This document shows, piece after piece, positions 7,757 through 12,397 of a stretch of 12,397 nt of DNA. The notes under the pieces are model-generated. The model did no database searches. It saw nothing but the letters and a program-made list of their open reading frames with translations, and was not told the DNA's origin. The first letter of the stretch is position 1. The number at the start of each line of letters is the position of its first letter. The position numbers and the translations under genes were made by a program. The stretch is from an uncultured Bacteroidota bacterium (GTDB taxonomy: Bacteria; Bacteroidota; Bacteroidia; Chitinophagales; Chitinophagaceae): positions 1 to 12,397 of the forward strand of contig CAIWHF010000267.1 in assembly GCA_903912405.1 (NCBI GenBank), given 5' to 3'.

Positions 7757-8743
7757 ACACTATTTAGCAAAGAAACGTATTTATATTGGTATGAGTTAAT
7801 GTTGCTGCTTCGAAAATTTGAAGAAAAAACAGGACAACTCTACGGAATGCAGAAAATTAGAGGTTTCTGTCATCTTTATATCGGACAAGAAGCGTTGGCT
7901 GCTGGATTAATGACAGCAATCAGACCTTCTGATAATGTTATTACCGCTTATCGCGATCATGGTTTAGCTATTGCCAAAGGTATTTCGGCTAAAGAATGTA
8001 TGGCCGAATTATACGGTAAAGCAACCGGTTGCACAAAAGGTAAAGGTGGAAGTATGCACTTCTTCTCCAACGAAAAACGCTTTTTTGGTGGCCACGGTAT
8101 TGTGGGTGCACAAATTGGTGTTGGTGCTGGTATTGCCTTTTCTGATAATTATTTAAATAACGATAATGTAACCATCTGCTATTTTGGTGATGGCGCTGCT
8201 CGTCAAGGTATTTTACACGAAACGTTTAATATGGCGGTATTGTGGAATTTACCCATCGTATTCATTTGCGAAAATAACCATTATGCAATGGGTACGTCGG
8301 TAGAGCGTACGTCTAAAGCTGCCGACCTTTATCGCTTAGCTGATGCATACGATATGCCTGGCGATAGCGTAGATGGTATGAGCTGCGAAGAGGTGCACAA
8401 AGCTATGGAGCGTGCCGTAAAAAGAGCACGTGAGAAAGGTGGACCAACATTCTTAGAAATTAAAACCTACCGTTTTAGAGGGCACTCTATGAGCGATCCG
8501 GCTAAATATAGAAGTAAAGAAGAATTAGAAGAGTATAAAGAAAAAGACCCTATCAATCAAGTCTTAAATACCATCATGGCCAATAATTTTGCTACAGAAG
8601 CAGCTATTGAAGCTATCAATGAAAAAGTGCGCTTAGAAGTAGAAGAAGCTGTTCAGTTTGCTGAGGAAAGTCCCTATCCAGATGCAAGTGAATTATTCAA
8701 AGACATCTATGCACAAGAAGATTATCCATACATTGTGGATTAA
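7751..8743 (+). CDS. pdhA: Pyruvate dehydrogenase (acetyl-transferring) E1 component, alpha subunit
   Basis: The thiamine-diphosphate (TPP) dependent alpha subunit of a heterotetrameric E1, which decarboxylates pyruvate and passes the acetyl group to the lipoyl E2; the reaction feeds acetyl-CoA to the TCA cycle. At 330 residues it is the usual length. The N-terminal ETYLYWYELMLLLRKFEEKTGQL, YRDHG (67-71), the TPP/Mg motif from GDGAARQG (146-153) to ENN (174-176), and the substrate/phosphorylation-loop-like YRFRGHSMSDP (240-250) are all present. The reading frame has a stop just upstream (7745-7747), so GTG at 7751 is the only start that keeps the conserved FSKETYLYWYE; the next ATG (residue 17) would cut it. 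Neither E1-beta nor E2 follows; the next gene is unrelated. A branched-chain E1-alpha is possible but less likely from the motifs. Confidence 0.93.
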   Translation: MQTLFSKETYLYWYELMLLLRKFEEKTGQLYGMQKIRGFCHLYIGQEALAAGLMTAIRPSDNVITAYRDHGLAIAKGISAKECMAELYGKATGCTKGKGGSMHFFSNEKRFFGGHGIVGAQIGVGAGIAFSDNYLNNDNVTICYFGDGAARQGILHETFNMAVLWNLPIVFICENNHYAMGTSVERTSKAADLYRLADAYDMPGDSVDGMSCEEVHKAMERAVKRAREKGGPTFLEIKTYRFRGHSMSDPAKYRSKEELEEYKEKDPINQVLNTIMANNFATEAAIEAINEKVRLEVEEAVQFAEESPYPDASELFKDIYAQEDYPYIVD

Positions 8744-8790
8744 GATTGAGGTTGAGGTTGAGACCGAGGATGAGATTGAGGATTTAAATA
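8744..8790 (+). repeat. Degenerate GGTTGA/GATTGA hexamer tract
   Basis: Directly after the pdhA stop the sequence runs as successive hexamers: GATTGA, GGTTGA, GGTTGA, GACCGA, GGATGA, GATTGA, then GGATTT. Six near-copies with the pattern GRNYGA-like are in register. It is non-coding in any long frame and contains repeated TGA triplets in the pdhA frame. Confidence 0.75.
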
Positions 8791-8882
8791 CAAAAAATAA
8801 GAACAACAATCGATTAACGAACAACGACTGACGACAAACTATAAACGAACAATAAAAAATATTAAATTTTAAACTATAATTT
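8791..8882 (+). other. A-rich spacer with AACGAACAA direct repeats
   Basis: AACGAACAA occurs at 8816-8824 and again at 8844-8852, with ACGAC-type words between them. The stretch has no clear promoter match, no terminator hairpin after pdhA and no open reading frame. It ends in an AT-rich leader just before the TPR gene. Confidence 0.55.
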
Positions 8883-9542
8883 ATGTCAACAACTAATGAA
8901 TTAAGTGCTTTAGAAAAAATACAAGCGGCTTACGAAACAAACAAAAAACGCATCAACACCATCACTACAGTAGTGTTATTGGCTGTGGTAGGGTTTGTAG
9001 TATATACCAATTTTATTTTAAAACCAAAAGAAAACAAAGCAGCTACAGCGCTTTCTTATGCGCAACAATTTTTTGCAATGGACTCTTTAAACCTTGCATT
9101 AAATGGCGATAATACGCATCCTGGTTTTATTAAAATCATTAAAAAATTCAGCGGAACAAAATCGGCAAACTTAGCACACTATTATGCGGGTGTTTGTTAT
9201 TTAAGAACAGGCGAATTTAAAAAAGCAATCAGCGAATTGGAAGCGTTCAATGGCAAAGGCACTGCTTTTGCAAGTATGGCAAAAGGTTGTTTAGGCGACG
9301 CTTATATGGAAACAAACAATACCCAAAAAGCTATTGAAAATTATATGGATGCATCGGCAAACAAAGCAGATGAAGTAATCACTCCTATGTATTTATTGCG
9401 TGCAGCAATGGCTAATGAGATCGCTAAAAACACAGAAGAAGCAAAACGTCTTTATATCGAAATTAGAGATCAATATGCTACATCACCACAAGCAAGAGAT
9501 GTTGAGAAAAATTTAGCTCGTTTGGGCGAATTAGGAAATTAA
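8883..9542 (+). CDS. Membrane-anchored tetratricopeptide repeat protein (YfgM-like architecture)
   Basis: A 219-residue protein with a short cytoplasmic N-terminus (1-24, containing NKKR just before the membrane), a single membrane helix (about 25-43, TITTVVLLAVVGFVVYTNFI) and an extracytoplasmic part with about three TPR-like helix pairs (roughly 95-128, with HYYAGVCYLRTGEFKKAISE; 131-164, with GDAYMETNNTQKAIENY; 168-202, with AMANEIAKNTEEAKRLYIEI). The layout resembles YfgM, which associates with the Sec translocon and periplasmic chaperones; that role is inferred. It is followed by a strong terminator and then ribH; the adjacency of such a TPR gene to ribH appears often in Bacteroidota, as far as I recall. 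The ATG at 8883 fits the helix position, and no ribosome binding site is needed in this phylum. Confidence 0.85.
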   Translation: MSTTNELSALEKIQAAYETNKKRINTITTVVLLAVVGFVVYTNFILKPKENKAATALSYAQQFFAMDSLNLALNGDNTHPGFIKIIKKFSGTKSANLAHYYAGVCYLRTGEFKKAISELEAFNGKGTAFASMAKGCLGDAYMETNNTQKAIENYMDASANKADEVITPMYLLRAAMANEIAKNTEEAKRLYIEIRDQYATSPQARDVEKNLARLGELGN

Positions 9543-9556
9543 AAGTCCTTTTTTTG

Positions 9557-9598
9557 AATCCCCTTTAATACCTTTGTGGTCTTAAAGGGGATTTTTTT
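9557..9598 (+). terminator. Rho-independent terminator after the TPR gene, ending at the ribH start codon
   Basis: AATCCCCTTTAA (9557-9568) and TTAAAGGGGATT (9582-9593) form a perfect 12-bp stem with a 13-base loop, followed by T residues to 9598. The stem contains a four-G/C core. The tract ends directly at the ATG of ribH (9599), so read-through transcripts would carry this hairpin as the whole ribH leader. Confidence 0.82.
9569..9576 (+). promoter_or_regulatory. Candidate -7 element for ribH inside the terminator loop
   Basis: TACCTTTG matches TAnnTTTG exactly and forms the first eight bases of the terminator loop. Transcription from it would start in the descending stem arm about 15-20 bases before the ribH ATG. 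The -33 element is not clear: a TTG at 9554-9556 is only 12 bases away, and nothing fits at about 20 bases. Confidence 0.5.
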
Positions 9599-10081
9599 AT
9601 GGCCATAGCACAACAAAGCAAAGCACTACTATCATTAGATCAGCTAAATATACCTAAAGTAGCGCATATAGCCATTGTAAGCACCGAATGGAATGATACC
9701 CTTATAGCGGAGCTTTTAAATGGTGCAACTACTATTTTTCAACAGTTTCCACAGATACAAATAACGCACTATACCGTTCCGGGATGTGTAGAATTAAATT
9801 TTGCTTTAAAGAAAATAACCACTACACAATCGGTAGATGCAGCTATTGCATTTGGCGCTGTTATAAGAGGAGGCACGCCTCATTTTGACTATGTTTGTCA
9901 ATCCGTAACCCAAGGTATTACGCAATTAAATACCGAAGGATCGGTACCCATAATTTTTGGTGTGCTGACCTTAGATAATGAAGCACAGGCTTGGGAGCGA
10001 TTAGGAGGCACCCATGGTCATAAAGGAGAAGAAGCCGCTATTGCTGCCTTAAAAATGATACAATACAAACGATTAGCTTAA
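9599..10081 (+). CDS. ribH: 6,7-dimethyl-8-ribityllumazine synthase
   Basis: Lumazine synthase condenses 5-amino-6-ribitylamino-uracil with 3,4-dihydroxy-2-butanone 4-phosphate, the step before riboflavin synthase. At 160 residues it has the usual length for capsid-forming or pentameric enzymes. Trp31 in VSTEWND takes the place of the aromatic residue that stacks on the substrate. Further motifs are VPGCVELNFALKK (60-72), FGAVIRGGTPHFDYV (85-99) with the catalytic His95, and PIIFGVLTLDNEAQAWERLGG in two parts (117-137) with Arg134 for phosphate binding, then HKGEEAA (141-147). Start: ATG immediately after the terminator T tract. The (Fe-S) protein gene starts 16 bases after the stop and is probably co-transcribed. 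Confidence 0.96.
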   Translation: MAIAQQSKALLSLDQLNIPKVAHIAIVSTEWNDTLIAELLNGATTIFQQFPQIQITHYTVPGCVELNFALKKITTTQSVDAAIAFGAVIRGGTPHFDYVCQSVTQGITQLNTEGSVPIIFGVLTLDNEAQAWERLGGTHGHKGEEAAIAALKMIQYKRLA

Positions 10082-10097
10082 TACAACTATTGACCCT

Positions 10098-10835
10098 ATG
10101 CCTAAAGTACAATTATTTATTCCTTGCTTCGTAGATCAGCTATTCCCTCAAACGGGATTAAATATGGCTAAAGTATTAGAACATTTTGGTTGTGAAGTAA
10201 GCTTTAATCCCAACCAGACTTGTTGTGGACAACCGGCCTATAATGCGGGCTATCAGGATGAAGCTCGAGAAATTGCCAGCAAATTTGTGAGCGATTTTAA
10301 TGAGGTCGATTACATCGTAGCCCCAAGTGGCTCTTGCACTGGTTTTATTCGTAGTTATTACCCACATATGTTAGAGCATAGCAAAGAAAGTAATAAGGGA
10401 AAACAAATCGTGCAAAGGGCATTTGAATTCAGTGAATTCTTAGTGGATGTATTAAAAGTACAATTAAGTAATACGCAATTCCCGCATAAAGTCACCTACC
10501 ACGATGCTTGCGGGGCCTTAAGAGAATGCGGTATTAAAGCGCAACCGCGTCAACTCCTGAATCAAATAAAAGATATGGAGTTGATAGAAATGAAAGAATG
10601 TGAAACCTGCTGTGGCTTTGGCGGTACTTTTGCCATTAAATATGAGCCCATTTCTATTGGCATGGCACAAAATAAAGTGCAAAGTGCCTTGCAAACGGGT
10701 GCAGCCTATATTGTATCAACAGATGTGTCTTGCATGATGCATATGCAAGCCTATATCGATAAAAATCAATTACCCATAAAAACAATTCACATAGCAGATA
10801 TATTAATTAATGAAATTGCTAAAAAAACAAAGTAA
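10098..10835 (+). CDS. (Fe-S)-binding protein with two cysteine-rich CCG domains (LutA/YkgE/HdrB-like)
   Basis: A 245-residue protein of the cysteine-rich (CCG, DUF224) family. Two full motif sets are visible: Cys10, Cys42-Cys43 in QTCCGQPAYNAGY, Cys80; and Cys138, Cys171-Cys172 in ETCCGFGGTFAIKY, Cys212. These are the spacings known from LutA, YkgE, GlcF and heterodisulfide reductase subunit B, which bind iron-sulfur clusters. LutA works with LutB and LutC in L-lactate oxidation to pyruvate. LutB and LutC are not next to this gene: ribH precedes it and prs follows. An orphan role in lactate/glycolate oxidation or a quinone-linked electron-transfer complex is therefore possible; function is inferred. 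The start at 10098 fits the family's MPKVQLFIPCFVDQ N-terminus. Confidence 0.88.
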   Translation: MPKVQLFIPCFVDQLFPQTGLNMAKVLEHFGCEVSFNPNQTCCGQPAYNAGYQDEAREIASKFVSDFNEVDYIVAPSGSCTGFIRSYYPHMLEHSKESNKGKQIVQRAFEFSEFLVDVLKVQLSNTQFPHKVTYHDACGALRECGIKAQPRQLLNQIKDMELIEMKECETCCGFGGTFAIKYEPISIGMAQNKVQSALQTGAAYIVSTDVSCMMHMQAYIDKNQLPIKTIHIADILINEIAKKTK

Positions 10836-10852
10836 GTTTCGTTACAATTAAT

Positions 10853-10860
10853 TAATTTTG
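10853..10860 (+). promoter_or_regulatory. Candidate -7 element for prs
   Basis: TAATTTTG at 10853-10860 matches TAnnTTTG and lies 23 bases ahead of the prs start codon, in the 48-base gap after the (Fe-S) protein gene. No TTTG or TTG is present at the usual distance upstream, so the assignment rests on one box only. Confidence 0.35.
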
Positions 10861-10883
10861 CAGCACATTTCTAAGCACTACTT

Positions 10884-11831
10884 ATGCATCCATCCGTAAA
10901 AATCTTTTCTGGCACGAGTTCTAGCTATTTAGCTGAGCAAATTTCAAAATCTTTTGGTAAAACATTAGGCGACGTAAAAATTCAAAAATTCAGCGATGGT
11001 GAGTTCCAGCCTGTATTCAACGAATCTATTCGTGGCGATTATGTTTTCTTAGTACAATCTACCAATGCTCCATCCGACAATTTGATGGAATTACTAATGA
11101 TGATTGACGCTGCTAGAAGAGCATCTGCCGGGTATATTACTGCCGTAATTCCTTATTATGGCTTTGCGCGTCAAGATCGTAAAGACAAGCCGCGTGTATC
11201 TATAGCTTCTAAATTAGTGGCTAATTTATTGACCAAAGCGGGTGCTAATCGAGTAATGACGATGGATTTACATGCGCCTCAAATTCAAGGCTTTTTCGAT
11301 ATTCCAGTAGATCACCTTGATAGTTCGGCAATTTTTATCCCATATATTGAAAATCTTAAGATAGAAAACCTTACCTTTGCATCCCCTGATGTAGGCAGTA
11401 CCAACCGTGTACGTGAGGTAGCGAAGTATTTTGAGGCAGAAATGGTTATTTGCGATAAGCAAAGAAAACGTGCAAACGAAATCGCAGGAATGACCGTAAT
11501 TGGAGATGTGACCGGCAGAAACGTAGTATTGATTGATGATATATGTGATACGGCAGGTACCCTTTCTAAATCGGCTGCTATGCTAAAAGAAAAAGGCGCA
11601 TTGAGTGTAAGAGCTTTTTGTACGCACCCGGTGTTGAGCGGCAATGCATATCAAAATATTGAAAATTCTGTTTTAGAAGAATTGGTAGTATGCGATACCC
11701 TTCCACTAAAACAAAACATTAGTAAAATAAAAGTAGTACCTACTGCAGAACTATTTGCTATTGCTATCAGAAATACTTTTGAAAATAAATCTATTAGCTC
11801 GCTATTTATTCATAGTCAGCTTAATAAATAA
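10884..11831 (+). CDS. prs: Ribose-phosphate pyrophosphokinase (PRPP synthetase)
   Basis: Makes PRPP from ribose 5-phosphate and ATP, feeding purine, pyrimidine, histidine, tryptophan and NAD synthesis. At 315 residues it has the class I length. Motifs: FSDGEFQP near 36-43, the ATP-binding PYYGFARQDRK (90-100), the metal-binding TMDLHAPQIQGFFDIPVDHL (126-145), ASPDVGSTNR (166-175), the flexible catalytic loop DKQRKRAN (191-198) and the PRPP/ribose-5-phosphate loop VVLIDDICDTAGTL (214-227). The 166-175 region reads VGSTNR where many homologues have VGGVVR, a lineage variation rather than a defect. The start at 10884 gives the standard N-terminus VKIFSGTSSSYLAE. It is followed by rplY, a prs-ctc pairing seen in many bacteria. 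Confidence 0.96.
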   Translation: MHPSVKIFSGTSSSYLAEQISKSFGKTLGDVKIQKFSDGEFQPVFNESIRGDYVFLVQSTNAPSDNLMELLMMIDAARRASAGYITAVIPYYGFARQDRKDKPRVSIASKLVANLLTKAGANRVMTMDLHAPQIQGFFDIPVDHLDSSAIFIPYIENLKIENLTFASPDVGSTNRVREVAKYFEAEMVICDKQRKRANEIAGMTVIGDVTGRNVVLIDDICDTAGTLSKSAAMLKEKGALSVRAFCTHPVLSGNAYQNIENSVLEELVVCDTLPLKQNISKIKVVPTAELFAIAIRNTFENKSISSLFIHSQLNK

Positions 11832-11954
11832 AACGAACTGTTTAACAATAAAATCCATCCAGTCTAAGACTGTGATCCTTAAAAAACCGCTACACTATTG
11901 TTTATTGTTTGATGGATTAGAAATCAACGATAGCGAGCAAAAACTAAAAATAGT
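11832..11954 (+). other. prs-rplY intergenic leader with crossing complementary segments
   Basis: The 123-base spacer contains a perfect hairpin CAGTC-TAA-GACTG (11860-11872). Two longer complementary pairs flank it: ACAATAAA (11845-11852) with TTTATTGT (11901-11908), and AATCCATC (11852-11859) with GATGGATT (11911-11918). Their order a-b-a'-b' does not nest, so the two pairings are either mutually exclusive or form a pseudoknot. No T tract follows, so it does not look like a standard terminator. Possible regulatory leader of rplY. Confidence 0.4.
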
Positions 11955-12397
11955 ATGAAAACTATCAACATTCAAGGAACATTAAGAAGCGACTTCGGTA
12001 AAAAAGCAACACGCCAAGTTCGTTCTGAAGGCCATGTACCATGCGTAATTTACGGTGGCGACAAAGCAGTACATTTCTCTGCACCAACACTATCTTTCAG
12101 AGGATTGGTATACACTGCAGAATTTCAAATTGCAGAAATCAACATCGACGGAGCTACTTACCGTTGTATTTTGAAAGATTTACAATTTGATGTAGTAAGT
12201 GATGCTTTAACGCACATCGATTTCTTACAATTAGTAGATGACAAAAAAGTAATTGCCAACTTACCTTTAAAATTTGTAGGAACTCCTGAAGGGGTTAAAG
12301 CAGGTGGTCGTTTAGAAGTAAAAGCTAAAACGATTAAAGTAAGAACTTTGCCTAAATTCTTAAAAGAATTTATCGAAGTAAACATCGATACTTTAGA
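11955..12397 (+). CDS. rplY: 50S ribosomal protein L25/general stress protein Ctc (bL25), N-terminal part
   Basis: The gene runs off the right edge; 147 complete codons are visible. The N-terminal part (MKTINIQGTLRSDFGKKATRQV, with RSEGHVPCVIYGG ending near residue 35) is the 5S rRNA-binding bL25 domain. The following part (about 80-147), with LTHIDFLQLVDDKKVIANLP, the conserved LKFVGTPEGVKAGG and the RTLPKFLKEFIEVNI region, is the extra beta domain of the long Ctc/TL5 form. The protein binds 5S rRNA in the large ribosomal subunit and in some bacteria is induced by stress. The start ATG (11955) is 123 bases after prs. The long form is usually a little over 180 residues, so roughly the last fifth is missing from the window. 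Confidence 0.94.
   Translation, partial: MKTINIQGTLRSDFGKKATRQVRSEGHVPCVIYGGDKAVHFSAPTLSFRGLVYTAEFQIAEINIDGATYRCILKDLQFDVVSDALTHIDFLQLVDDKKVIANLPLKFVGTPEGVKAGGRLEVKAKTIKVRTLPKFLKEFIEVNIDTL

Noticed and set aside
12158..12385. Minus-strand reading frame at the right edge
   Set aside because: It is antisense to rplY, whose motifs are clear on the plus strand.
1..12397. CRISPR array, insertion sequence, integrase or phage gene
   Set aside because: No regularly spaced repeat, transposase motif or terminal inverted repeat was seen; tRNA-Arg is not flanked by an integrase or a repeated 3' end within the window.

Overview
The window looks like a core chromosomal segment of a Bacteroidota bacterium, probably in the Chitinophagales/Sphingobacteriales part of the phylum (the finer placement is inference from protein style). 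The evidence is the low G+C content, the absence of Shine-Dalgarno sequences before most genes, matches to the Bacteroidota promoter consensus (TTTG, about 20 bases, TAnnTTTG), and the family make-up: a YfhO-type membrane protein, an alpha-type pyruvate/2-oxoacid dehydrogenase E1, and a short single-pass TPR protein next to ribH. There is no phage, insertion sequence, CRISPR array or clear sign of recent transfer.

Left part (1-7756), almost all on the minus strand. From the left edge: the N-terminal part of a carotenoid desaturase-type FAD protein, starting at TTG; a tRNA-Arg(TCG) with its own near-perfect promoter and terminator; rocD (ornithine aminotransferase); then, in transcription order, a compact set of yfhO-like gene, hexapeptide acetyltransferase and MOP-family flippase (6-base gap, then a 17-base overlap). 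That set looks like one operon for making or decorating a surface glycan. recF lies upstream of yfhO on the same strand.

Right part (7751-12397), all on the plus strand. It holds pdhA (GTG start, divergent from recF), a spacer with degenerate hexamer and AACGA-type repeats, a membrane-anchored TPR protein, ribH, an (Fe-S)-binding LutA/YkgE/HdrB-like protein with two complete cysteine-rich motifs, prs (PRPP synthetase) and the start of rplY (bL25/Ctc), which runs off the right edge.

The genes are mostly housekeeping: arginine/ornithine metabolism, pyruvate oxidation, riboflavin, PRPP, DNA repair and ribosome. The more unusual signals are regulatory. A perfect 12-bp terminator just before ribH carries an exact Bacteroidota -7 element at the start of its loop. 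The tRNA-Arg promoter sits in the 3' end of rocD. The prs-rplY leader has two crossing complementary pairs. The pdhA-TPR spacer is repeat-rich. I found no clearly new defence or mobile system; the best candidate for a less described functional unit is the yfhO/acetyltransferase/flippase operon.
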